Origin: JAVJSD01 sp040219575
Lineage (GTDB): Bacteria; Planctomycetota; Planctomycetia; Pirellulales; Pirellulaceae
Direction: 5' to 3'
Assembly: GCA_040219575.1 (NCBI GenBank)
Contig: JAVJSD010000047.1
Coordinates: 1-64,000 of the forward strand
DNA: 64,000 nucleotides
Numbering within the stretch: position 1 is the first letter of the stretch; each line of letters starts with the position of its first letter. Of the stretch, positions 1-7,561 are shown in pieces. The position numbers were made by a program, and so were the translations under genes. A model generated the notes under the pieces. It had not been told where the DNA came from and did not search any database. It worked only from the letters and a program-made list of their open reading frames with translations.

Positions 1-87
1 GCGCACTGACCGTAAACGCTTCGCCAAACACACGTTATGGCTGCTTACGAAACCGGCCAGACCGCGGCCGAACGCGTTCACGAGAGA

Positions 88-336
88 TTAGCCTATCCAG
101 GAATCCGCCGTTGTTGGCAATATCGTTGGAGGCGTGCGGTCGGGCCGATCCGGTGAATCGGGCGGCGATTCACCACCGCCTTCACCACCCGATTCGCCGC
201 GCGATTCACCGCGCGATTCGCCGCCCGTCGGCTCCCCGCTCGTCGGCTCTTCCGGCAGCGGCCATTCGAGCCCCAGTTCGCCGTAACGGTCTTCTTCCCG
301 CTTCTTCCGCCGCGGCTTTCCGTTCTTCGACGCCAT
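88..336 (-). CDS. Small low-complexity protein, function unknown
   Basis: An 82-residue protein I do not recognise. It has a basic N-terminus (KNGKPRRKKREED), a short conserved-looking segment (RYGELGLEWPLPEEP) and then a GES/GEGG repeat tract rich in Gly, Glu, Ser and Pro, with no membrane segment. A purine-rich AGAGGG lies about 8 nt before the ATG, and an AT-rich promoter-like stretch lies just upstream (369-415), which favours a real gene. The repeat composition could equally come from GC-rich noncoding DNA, so confidence is limited. Confidence 0.4.
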   Translation of the reverse strand: MASKNGKPRRKKREEDRYGELGLEWPLPEEPTSGEPTGGESRGESRGESGGEGGGESPPDSPDRPDRTPPTILPTTADSWIG

Positions 337-386
337 CGCTTCGCCCTCTTTGTAAAGATTCTCGACAGAGTATATGTAATTCAGAG

Positions 387-415
387 TGTATATCTATAGT
401 ATACCTATATAACAC
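387..415 (-). promoter_or_regulatory. Candidate promoter for the small gene at 88-336
   Basis: On the minus strand GTGTTA (415-410) and TATACA (392-387) are 17 bp apart, inside a strikingly AT-rich patch in otherwise GC-rich DNA. The -35 match is poor. A second -10-like TATACT lies at 374-369. This is inference from base composition and spacing. Confidence 0.3.
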
Positions 416-417
416 CT

Positions 418-642
418 CTTCTCCAAGAAGCAGTCCGCTCCGACGAAGGGTCCCACTCGTTTAACGGCAAGCCGCAGGCGTCGGCGGATCGTTCGAGGGA
501 GGTCTCCGGCGAGAGGAGCTTCGAGCGCACCCAACCGCCGGCAAGGAGTGTCGGGAAACTCCTTCTCCAAGAAGCGATCCGCTCCGACGAAGGGCCCCAC
601 TCGTTTAATTTAACGGCGAGCCGAAGGCGTCGGCGGATCGTT
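418..642. repeat. Direct repeat of about 75 bp, period about 145 bp
   Basis: The segment at 418-492 (CTTCTCCAAGAAGC..., ending in the GTTTAACGGCAAGCC motif) recurs at 562-642 with few changes. The second copy leads into the MITE-like element at 603-711. This looks like a local duplication of an intergenic element. Confidence 0.7.
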
Positions 643-711
643 GCAGCAACGTTTCCAGCTAGCGCGGGGTCGTGCGCACACCGTCGCCTGCGCGGCTTGC
701 CGTTAAACGAC
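603..711. repeat. MITE-like element, family B, copy 1
   Basis: About 109 bp, bounded by inverted termini of the type GTTTAACGGCAAGCCG at the left (slightly expanded, GTTTAATTTAACGG) and CGGCTTGCCGTTAAAC at the right. The core (GGATCGTTGCAG, ACGTTTCCAGCTAG, GGGTCGTGCGCAC) is almost identical to the copy at 22220-22318. No coding capacity is seen. Confidence 0.7.
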
Positions 712-1112
712 ATTCCTCGCTACATCGTCGGCATTGACAAGGCAGGCCTCAATAAATTGTCGGCAGCGGGGTGTTGACGCACGTCGTGCAGGACGCGTGG
801 CGACGCGCCTGAGGCGTCGTCGTGCCCGCCCTCTCGACACAATCTGCCCAAATACCGGGCAACTTCCATGGCGTGATCCGACTCCGGCGGCTACCGCGTG
901 TGAATCTTCGTGTGCCGCAAATACCACCGCCACCCCGTCGAACGCGCCCTCCGGTCGACGCAAGTCGCATCCCTCGACCGGCTAACGTCGAGATCAGGCA
1001 TGAAATCTGCATCCGCCTTTTAGGCTGGTCTTGGTGCTCAGTTTCGCCGCATTGATCGACACCTTTCCCCGTCTGACCTCCAACTCGACTGAACACTCTC
1101 CAAGGATCCTCT
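712..1112. other. Intergenic stretch with no recognised feature
   Basis: About 400 bp upstream of the glucan phosphorylase gene. Open frames occur on both strands but none has a recognisable protein pattern. It presumably holds the phosphorylase promoter; I could not pick one with convincing spacing. Confidence 0.4.
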
Positions 1113-3758
1113 ATGGCCACGGCATACGAGCAGTCCCTGTCACTTACTGTGGAAGAGGTTGGTGAACTCAGCTCCCGCGACGGAAACCCCGAGGAAACGC
1201 TCGCCAACATTGTGGTGTTGATCGCCAATCGCTTCGAGGTCGATGTCTGCTCGGTGTACCTGCTGGAGCCCGATCGAAATCACTTGATGCTGGCCGCCAC
1301 CGTTGGTCTGCGGCAGGAGTGCGTCGGCCGACTGCGGATGTCGCTGAAGGAGGGGCTGGCGGGATTCGTGGCGGAACAACTGCGACCGATCGCGATCGAC
1401 GAGGCGGCCGATCATCCTCGCTTCAAGTACTTCAAGGAGACCGGCGAGGACAGCTACCATTCGTTCCTCGGCGTCCCGCTGATCGATCAGGGCACGCTGC
1501 AGGGCGTACTGGTCGTGCAAACCATCGACCCCCGCGCCTTCACGCAGCCGGAAGTCGATCGCCTGGTCGACGCGGCCGCCCGACTCGGACCGATCGTCAG
1601 CGAGGCGCGAACGCTCGAACACTTCATCGCTCCCTCGCAAGAGCGTCTGTGGAAGGTGGCCCGCAACCTGTGGTGGAGTTGGAATCCCGACGTCGTCGAC
1701 CTGTTTCGGGAAATCGACCCGGTGCGTTGGCGGCAACTCGATCACAATCCCGTTTCGATGCTGGCGGAAAAGTCGCTCAAGGACATCGAGCAGCAAGCCG
1801 GACAACTCGTCCTGCACAGCCGCATCAATCACGCCTACAACCGCCTGGGCGAATACCTGGAAGCCGCCAACACGTGGTCGGCCACGCACGCCGGCGTGCT
1901 CAAGTCGCGCCCGGTGGCGTACTTCTCGGCCGAATTCGGCCTGCACGAATCGGTGCCGATTTACTCCGGCGGGCTGGGCGTGCTGGCCGGCGATCACGTC
2001 AAAAGCGCCTCCGACCTGGGAGTCCCGCTGGTCGGCATCGGGTTGTTCTACGACCAGGGCTACTTCCGGCAGCGGCTCGACATGGAGCGCTGGCAGCAGG
2101 AAGAGTACATGGACCTGAATGTTTCGCAGCTTCCGCTGCAGCCCGCGATCGGCGCCGGCGGCGAACCGGTCTGCGTGCAAATCGAAACCCGCACCGGCGT
2201 GATCCAGGCGGCCGTGTGGGAGCTGACCGCCGGTCGCGTGAGACTGTTGCTGCTCGATAGCGACGTGGAAGGCAACCTGGCCGAGGATCGCGAACTGACC
2301 GCCCGGCTGTACGGCGGCGACACCCGCGTGCGGATCCGCCAGGAGCTGCTGTTGGGCGTCGGCGGGGTCCGCGCGATGAAGGCGATGGGCATCACGCCGG
2401 GCGTGCTGCACCTGAACGAAGGGCATAGCGCCTTCGCGGGACTCGAACTCGTCCGTCAGCGGATGCACAGCGAAGGGCTCGATTTCCAGACCGCCTCGCA
2501 CGAGGTGGCGCGGCAGTCGTGTTTCACCACGCACACGCCGGTCCCCGCCGGTCACGACCGCTTCGACGCCGATCTGATCGAGGAGCATCTCGGTCCACTG
2601 CGCGACGGACTCGGCATTTCGCCCGAACACCTGCTCTCGCTGGGCCGCGTCGAACCGAACAACGACAGCGAACTGTTCTGCATGACCGTGCTGGCGCTGA
2701 AGCTATCCCGCAAGGCGAACGCCGTTTCGTCGCTGCACGGCCGCGTGTCGCGGCAAATGTGGTCTTCGCTGTGGCCGCACCAGGAAGAGGAAAAGGTCCC
2801 CATCGGGCACATCACCAACGGCGTGCACGTGCTTTCCTGGTTGGCGCCGCAGATGCATCAGCTTTACGACCGCCACCTGGGCGTCGATTGGGTCAAACGG
2901 AGCGGCGAGCCCGAGGTCTGGCGAGGGGTCGAGAAAATCAACGACGGCGAGTTGTGGGAGATGCACCTCACGCTCAAGTCGCGGCTGATCGATTTCGTCC
3001 GCCGCCGGGCCGCCCGCGACGCCCGTCGCCGCGGCGAGTCGCAGGATCAGATCGAGTCGCTCCGCCGCATCTTGATTCCCGACGCGCTCACGATCGGCTT
3101 CGCCCGACGCTTCGCCACGTACAAGCGGGCCAATCTGTTTCTCCGCGATCTCGATCGGCTGGTCGCACTCATCACCGACGCGCAGCGGCCGGTGCAGTTC
3201 GTCTTCGCCGGCAAGGCCCATCCCCGCGACGTGCCCGGCAAGACGGTGCTCCAGGAGGTGGCGGCGCTGAGCCGTGATCCCAGTCTGTTCGGCAAGATCG
3301 TGTTCGTGGAAGACTACGACATGAACGTCGGACGGCATCTCGTGCAGGGCGTCGATGTGTGGCTGAACAATCCCCGCCGCCCGCTGGAGGCCTCCGGCAC
3401 CAGCGGGCAGAAGGTCGTGCTCAACGGCGGCCTGAATCTGTCGGTGCTCGACGGCTGGTGGGCCGAAGCCTACGACGGCGCCAACGGCTTCTCCATCGGC
3501 ACGGGCGGCAGCCACGTCGACGACGAGATTCAGGATCAGCGCGACGGCGAGTCGTTGTTCCTCACGCTCCGCGACGAGGTCATTCCCATGTACTACGGGC
3601 GCGATTCGCGCGGCCTGCCCCGCGCCTGGATCGCCCGCATGAAACACGCCATTCGCACTCTCGGCTGGCGCTTCAACGCCGACCGCATGGTGATGGACTA
3701 CGTGAAGCACTGCTATGTGCCCGCCGCCGGCGGCACCTCCAGCGAAATGGGCTGCTGA
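1113..3758 (+). CDS. glgP: GAF domain-alpha-glucan phosphorylase fusion
   Basis: An 881-residue glucan phosphorylase of the GT35 family, expected to release glucose 1-phosphate from glycogen-like alpha-1,4-glucan with pyridoxal phosphate. Residues about 20-165 form a GAF sensor domain (LANIVVLIANRFEVDVCSVY; SFLGVPLI) resembling the N-terminal GAF of nitrogen-PTS enzyme I (PtsP). Residues about 170-870 are the catalytic part, of the alternative bacterial glgP type (NLWWSWNP, YFSAEFGLHES, HLNEGHSAF, HTPVPAGHDRF). The PLP-binding lysine is K767 in EASGTSGQKVVLNGG. An AAGGAT Shine-Dalgarno precedes the ATG. The enzyme is complete; the GAF extension suggests allosteric control by a small ligand, which is inference. 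Confidence 0.93.
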   Translation: MATAYEQSLSLTVEEVGELSSRDGNPEETLANIVVLIANRFEVDVCSVYLLEPDRNHLMLAATVGLRQECVGRLRMSLKEGLAGFVAEQLRPIAIDEAADHPRFKYFKETGEDSYHSFLGVPLIDQGTLQGVLVVQTIDPRAFTQPEVDRLVDAAARLGPIVSEARTLEHFIAPSQERLWKVARNLWWSWNPDVVDLFREIDPVRWRQLDHNPVSMLAEKSLKDIEQQAGQLVLHSRINHAYNRLGEYLEAANTWSATHAGVLKSRPVAYFSAEFGLHESVPIYSGGLGVLAGDHVKSASDLGVPLVGIGLFYDQGYFRQRLDMERWQQEEYMDLNVSQLPLQPAIGAGGEPVCVQIETRTGVIQAAVWELTAGRVRLLLLDSDVEGNLAEDRELTARLYGGDTRVRIRQELLLGVGGVRAMKAMGITPGVLHLNEGHSAFAGLELVRQRMHSEGLDFQTASHEVARQSCFTTHTPVPAGHDRFDADLIEEHLGPLRDGLGISPEHLLSLGRVEPNNDSELFCMTVLALKLSRKANAVSSLHGRVSRQMWSSLWPHQEEEKVPIGHITNGVHVLSWLAPQMHQLYDRHLGVDWVKRSGEPEVWRGVEKINDGELWEMHLTLKSRLIDFVRRRAARDARRRGESQDQIESLRRILIPDALTIGFARRFATYKRANLFLRDLDRLVALITDAQRPVQFVFAGKAHPRDVPGKTVLQEVAALSRDPSLFGKIVFVEDYDMNVGRHLVQGVDVWLNNPRRPLEASGTSGQKVVLNGGLNLSVLDGWWAEAYDGANGFSIGTGGSHVDDEIQDQRDGESLFLTLRDEVIPMYYGRDSRGLPRAWIARMKHAIRTLGWRFNADRMVMDYVKHCYVPAAGGTSSEMGC

Positions 3759-3771
3759 CCGCCGATCGACG

Positions 3772-3878
3772 GTAGCGGAAGTCGCCAGACTTACGACGTC
3801 CACTCCACCCACGGAGAACGTCGCGCGAAACGCGGTCGAGCCCGGGCCGTCCTCGGAACTCTGGCGAGTTCCGCTACC
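3772..3878. repeat. Family A inverted hairpin pair
   Basis: The left arm GTAGCGGAAGTCGCCAGACTT and right arm CGGAACTCTGGCGAGTTCCG are inverted copies separated by about 50 bp, just downstream of the glgP stop. The right arm carries compensatory changes (GGAACTC/GAGTTCC) that keep its own stem. Confidence 0.75.
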
Positions 3879-3912
3879 AAGTTCCACCACACGACGCTTT
3901 TCAGGTAGAGCC

Positions 3913-4983
3913 TTGTCCGGACCATTTCGGCGGATGATTACGGGCGTCGTATTTTTCTTTCTCGTCTGCGGTGCGGCGATGGGGGGCTACTTGCTCGCCG
4001 GCTGGAGCGTCGACGATGCGTTCTACATGGTGATCATCACCATCTTCGGCGTGGGCTACGGCGAGGTGAAGCCGATCGAGTCGCCCGCCCTGCGAATGCT
4101 GACGATGAGCACGATCATCGCCGGCTATGCGGCCGTCATTTACACCGTCGGCGGCTTCGTGCAAATGCTGATCGACGGTGAAATCAATCGCGCCCTGGGA
4201 GCCCGACGCATGACACGCGGCATCGATCGAATGCAGGACCACACCATCGTCTGCGGTTACGGCCGCATCGGCAGCACGCTGGCCTCGCACCTGGCCCGGG
4301 CTAAGAAGCCGTTCGTGGTGGTCGAGGCCGACGCGGAGAAGATCAAAGAGGCCGAGAGCCACGGATTCCTGGTGCTCAACGGCAACGCCACCGAGGACGC
4401 CATTCTCGAACAGGCCGGCATCGCGCGGGCCCGGGTGCTGGCCGCCGTCGTCTCCGACGACGCCGCCAACGTGTTCATCACCATTACGGCCCGCGACCTG
4501 AATCCGCATCTGGAGATCATCGCCCGCGGAGAGAATCCCTCGACCGAACGCAAACTGCTCCGCAGCGGCGCCACGCAGGTCGTCTCCCCCACCACGATCG
4601 GCGCGGCCCGGATGGCGCACCTGATCACCCACCCCAGCGCCGAGTCGCTACTGGCGGAGACCGCCACGCAGCAGGATCTCAACGAGCAGTTGTCGCAGAT
4701 CGGCCTGCACTTCGACGAGCTGCACATTTCGCCCGGCTCGCCCCTGGCGGGCCACAAGATCGGCGACATCGAAGTCCGCGGCAACCTGGGCTTTCTCGTG
4801 GTGGCGCTGCGCCGCGGCGACGGCCGCATCGAGTTGAATCCCGGCGCCGACGCGCATCTTTCCAGCGGCGACACCGTCATCGTGCTGGGGCACGACGCCG
4901 ACATCCCGCAACTGGTGCAGCGGTACGTGTCCAAAAACGAGATCACGTACCGCGGAGCGCGGATCAACGCCTTACCAAAGTAG
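3913..4983 (+). CDS. Two-TM potassium channel with RCK (TrkA-N/TrkA-C) domains
   Basis: A 356-residue K+ channel of the MthK/Kch type. TM1 is at about 10-30, then a pore loop with filter GVGYGE (G48-Y49-G50; most channels have a Thr-rich TVGYG), and TM2 at about 63-85. An RCK N-domain follows from about 110 with the nucleotide motif GYGRIG, and a TrkA-C domain at about 270-350. I prefer the TTG at 3913, preceded by AGGTAGAG; ATG 3934 is the alternative. An upstream in-frame extension would run through the intergenic repeat and overlap glgP, so it is unlikely. The role is ligand- or nucleotide-gated K+ flux. Confidence 0.9.
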   Translation: MSGPFRRMITGVVFFFLVCGAAMGGYLLAGWSVDDAFYMVIITIFGVGYGEVKPIESPALRMLTMSTIIAGYAAVIYTVGGFVQMLIDGEINRALGARRMTRGIDRMQDHTIVCGYGRIGSTLASHLARAKKPFVVVEADAEKIKEAESHGFLVLNGNATEDAILEQAGIARARVLAAVVSDDAANVFITITARDLNPHLEIIARGENPSTERKLLRSGATQVVSPTTIGAARMAHLITHPSAESLLAETATQQDLNEQLSQIGLHFDELHISPGSPLAGHKIGDIEVRGNLGFLVVALRRGDGRIELNPGADAHLSSGDTVIVLGHDADIPQLVQRYVSKNEITYRGARINALPK

Positions 4984-5115
4984 CCGGAACAACCGCAGGG
5001 CGGTTCCGGCAATTCTCGATCGCCGCGTGAACGAACAACGTTCATCACGCAAGAGAGGTCGACCACGCTCTTGCCGGAACGGCGCGGGGCTTGTTTTCGG
5101 CCTACCACTACCACG

Positions 5116-5141
5116 GTAGCGGAAGTCGTGAGACTTCCGAT
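5116..5141. repeat. Family A hairpin arm, single
   Basis: GTAGCGGAAGTCGTGAGACTTCC between the convergent channel and STAS genes: a 7-bp stem with loop GTGA instead of GCCA. No clear partner arm is seen. Confidence 0.65.
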
Positions 5142-5189
5142 CGCCCTGGAACGAACCGATCTCACGGTGAGCAAAGTTGGCCGGACCGA

Positions 5190-5621
5190 TCAGACTCTCT
5201 TGTCGGGCTGCGTCTGCAGGAAGAAGCCGGCGCGGACGTCATCGTCGAGGCAGCAAAGGGCGATCCTGCTCCCCTTGGTCTGCAGTCGCTGCTTGAACAG
5301 GGAGATCGCTTCGATCGAGGCCTGGCCGAAGGACGAAACGCCGGTGAAATCGATTACGACCTTGCTGTCTCGCGGCAGTTGTTCGGCCAGTTGAGCGAAG
5401 TCCTCGCGAAAGTCGTTCAAGGTCTCGTCGTCGAAGTGCTCCGCCTCCTTGAACCGCACGTGCACCACGCCCTCGGCGCGTGAAACCGTCAAGTGCGTCA
5501 GACGCCACGACTCCTGACCGAGATCGTCCTGCGAGGCGGCTTCGGTTCTCGGCCTCGATGCGACAGTCGCCTCGTCGAGGTAGTCATACATTTCAAAAAT
5601 GCGATGTCGGTATTTCGCCAT
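5190..5621 (-). CDS. STAS-domain protein (anti-sigma factor antagonist-like)
   Basis: A 143-residue protein. The first 45 residues are variable, and a STAS fold follows (VVHVRFKEAEHF, SKVVIDFTGVSSFGQASIE, LFKQRLQTKGSRIAL). STAS proteins usually antagonise anti-sigma factors and are switched by Ser phosphorylation at a DSSG-like loop. Here the equivalent loop reads SSFGQASIE, so the usual Asp-Ser pair is not evident and control may differ. Start chosen at ATG 5621 (MAKYRHRIFEMY). It is the last gene of a leftward cluster with an unknown protein, a TPR protein and another unknown. Confidence 0.75.
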   Translation of the reverse strand: MAKYRHRIFEMYDYLDEATVASRPRTEAASQDDLGQESWRLTHLTVSRAEGVVHVRFKEAEHFDDETLNDFREDFAQLAEQLPRDSKVVIDFTGVSSFGQASIEAISLFKQRLQTKGSRIALCCLDDDVRAGFFLQTQPDKRV

Positions 5622-5856
5622 GATTCGCTTTCTGTTTGGCGAGTTTCGTCGAGAAATGACGGCGGACGATCGGAGCCGCCCGGAGATTCCGAGCAATTGG
5701 CCGCGTTCCGCCGCGAGGGCGATGGTCGCCGGGAGTCGAGGTCGCGCGATGGCGGACAAACTCCGTGGACGCTGCCGATTCGAGCAGACGATTTGGCCGC
5801 GGGCACACGACCCGCGCGGGATCGGCTGCTCGCTCCAAGGCCGGTCGGTCGCGTCG

Positions 5857-6183
5857 TCAGTTTCGCTTGCGTTCGACGACGTTGTTGAGAATGGTCATCC
5901 ACGTATCGTTGAGACGCAGGGTGACTTCCTGAACCTTGCTGGCGTCGTCCTGTTCAAATTCGATATCGAAACCGGCTTTCGCCAACACGCCGTTGGGACG
6001 CGCGCCCTCTTGGCACGCTCGCCAGAAGCGGACGCTGCGCAGCGTGCTGGCGGCCTTGGTCGTGGCCGTTTCGGTCGTGATCGTTTCGACGGACTTGGTC
6101 ACCTCGGCCGTCAAGTTGGCCATCATCTCCTGACGCAGGGTGTCCGCCCAGTTCTTCCAACGCGTCTGATCTTGAACTGTCAT
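5857..6183 (-). CDS. Hypothetical protein, 108 residues
   Basis: I do not recognise it. It is a soluble, largely helical, charged protein: MTVQDQTRWKNWADTLRQEM, then a Thr-rich stretch (VETITTETATTKAAS), then a mixed C-terminal half (NGVLAKAGFDIEFEQDDASK). No signal peptide or membrane segment. It starts 34 bp downstream of the TPR gene stop and is 235 bp upstream of the STAS gene, all on one strand, so it may be co-expressed. A role as partner of the STAS protein is a guess. Confidence 0.6.
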   Translation of the reverse strand: MTVQDQTRWKNWADTLRQEMMANLTAEVTKSVETITTETATTKAASTLRSVRFWRACQEGARPNGVLAKAGFDIEFEQDDASKVQEVTLRLNDTWMTILNNVVERKRN

Positions 6184-6217
6184 TCTCGCTCCTGATGAAG
6201 GGATATCTCAACGAGTC

Positions 6218-6553
6218 TTACGCCGTGTTCTTTTTCGCGCGGGAGGCCATCCGCATCAGCTTTTCGCGGGCCATGGTCTTGACGTTGACGAGCATTTCTT
6301 TCATCAGCAACACCGCGTCCAGATCGTCGACCCCCTTTTGGTCTTCTCCAGACGCGACGTGCACCAGCGCGCGGTTGTAAAGCGCCATGGCCTTCACGTC
6401 GTTGGGCGTCTCCAGCATGCCGATGGTCGTCGTGTAGTCGTCGATGGCGCCCTGATGATTGTGCTGCTTGGCTTTCTTCATGCCCCGCTTGTAAAGCCAC
6501 ATCGCCTTCCCGCGATTGGAGAAGCGGCCGCTCAACCATCCGAAAACGTTCAT
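6218..6553 (-). CDS. Small TPR-repeat protein
   Basis: A 111-residue protein with about two TPR-like helical pairs (KAMWLYKRGMKKAKQHNHQG; KAMALYNRALVHVASGEDQK), suggesting a protein-protein adaptor in the cytoplasm. A strong AAGGAG lies 7 nt before ATG 6553, so this start is chosen over a longer frame reaching 6652. The C-terminus is basic (MRMASRAKKNTA). It sits between two unknown genes in the STAS cluster. Confidence 0.7.
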   Translation of the reverse strand: MNVFGWLSGRFSNRGKAMWLYKRGMKKAKQHNHQGAIDDYTTTIGMLETPNDVKAMALYNRALVHVASGEDQKGVDDLDAVLLMKEMLVNVKTMAREKLMRMASRAKKNTA

Positions 6554-6673
6554 GTCGCCGCTCCTTGGTTTGTCGCGAGACCGACGGGCGCGAGCAGCGC
6601 CGCCGACGACGCGCGGGCCGCCGCCCTCAGGCGCGACGGCGAAATCGTTCATGCTTCCGCAAGGCCCTCGCCT

Positions 6674-7183
6674 TCACGCGTCTTGCGATCGCGGCCCGGC
6701 GGACTCCAACTCCTGCGAGCGCTGACGCACCGAGCGGAAAGGCATCCCTTCCGAGCGTTCATAGCGTTCGGCCCGCACGAACCAGAAGGCGAGCCCTCCG
6801 GAATTGTGCGTGGGCTTTCGCGAGGCCCGCGGGGCGCGCACCCCCAAAGAGCCCTTTCTTCCCGTCTTCCGCCAACCGCGCCGCTCCATGATCATCCGGA
6901 CCAGGACGCCGATGGCCTGTCGGAATCGCGTGTTGCGCCGGGGTTGTGCGGCACGCAGGAAGAGGTCGATGGCCGCCTCCGCCTCCAACTCGCGGACCAC
7001 CGCCGCCAACGGCGAGCGGTCATGGTGCAACTCCGACTCCTCCATGCGTCGCTGACGGTTGGCGTCGCCGAAGAAGTCCAGCACGCTGTCGAACGGCTGG
7101 CTGCGGTCGTTGGCCACGTCGGCGAACGTCTTCCCTTGCGGGTCGTCGAGGAAGTCGTCGCGCGTCACGCAGGCATCGGGCAT
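6674..7183 (-). CDS. Hypothetical protein, 169 residues
   Basis: I do not recognise it. The N-terminal part is acidic and polar (MPDACVTRDDFLDDPQGKTF). The middle is helical (LAAVVRELEAEAAIDLFLRA, RFRQAIGVLVRMIMERRGWR), and the C-terminus is basic and aromatic. No signal peptide or membrane helix. GGAG precedes the ATG at suitable distance. It is the first gene of the leftward cluster ending in the STAS gene and lies directly behind the promoter and palindrome at 7213-7266, so it may be the primary target of that control. Confidence 0.6.
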   Translation of the reverse strand: MPDACVTRDDFLDDPQGKTFADVANDRSQPFDSVLDFFGDANRQRRMEESELHHDRSPLAAVVRELEAEAAIDLFLRAAQPRRNTRFRQAIGVLVRMIMERRGWRKTGRKGSLGVRAPRASRKPTHNSGGLAFWFVRAERYERSEGMPFRSVRQRSQELESAGPRSQDA

Positions 7184-7212
7184 ATTCCGGACTCCAAGAC
7201 GCCAGCCCCGTT

Positions 7213-7233
7213 TAGGTGCAAATAGTGCACCTA
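7213..7233. promoter_or_regulatory. Operator-like palindrome TAGGTGCA-N5-TGCACCTA
   Basis: Perfect 8-bp half-sites with a 5-nt spacer. It begins about where transcription from the adjacent minus-strand promoter should start and ends about 30 bp before the start codon at 7183. Position and symmetry fit a dimeric repressor site; the regulator is unknown. Confidence 0.55.
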
Positions 7234-7238
7234 CAAAT

Positions 7239-7266
7239 ATTGTATCTCATTATCGGCGATCCGCAA
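7239..7266 (-). promoter_or_regulatory. Candidate sigma-70-type promoter for the STAS/TPR cluster
   Basis: On the minus strand TTGCGG (7266-7261) and TACAAT (7244-7239) are separated by 16 bp. The predicted start, near 7232, falls on the edge of the operator-like palindrome. Confidence 0.5.
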
Positions 7267-7561
7267 CGACAATCCGCCCTTAAAAGCGGGAAACTCGCCG
7301 TATTTCCCCGAAAAACGTCCAATTCTCTCTCCAGGCCCTCGCCGCGGCGGTCGATTGGTTGACACCCACCGCCTCGCAGTCCGAAGATGCGGTCAGCCTG
7401 TTCAGCCCAGTTTCGCCTGCTCCACAACGTTTCGCCATCGTCGGCCGATGCTTGCGTCGCTGCCAATGACAGCGCCACGGCAAGCAAGCCAGAATCATGC
7501 GCACAAGCGGAAAACGTCCAGCAAACCTCACGTCGACAGAAATCCGGTAGGGAGAACCCCC

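Noticed and set aside
734..760. TTGACA followed by TAAATT upstream of glgP
   Set aside because: The spacer is only 13 bp, too short for a sigma-70 promoter, and it lies about 370 bp from the start codon.
3715..3912. Upstream extension of the K+ channel frame overlapping glgP
   Set aside because: The extension runs through the family A repeat and encodes no channel sequence; TTG 3913 or ATG 3934 fits the first membrane helix.
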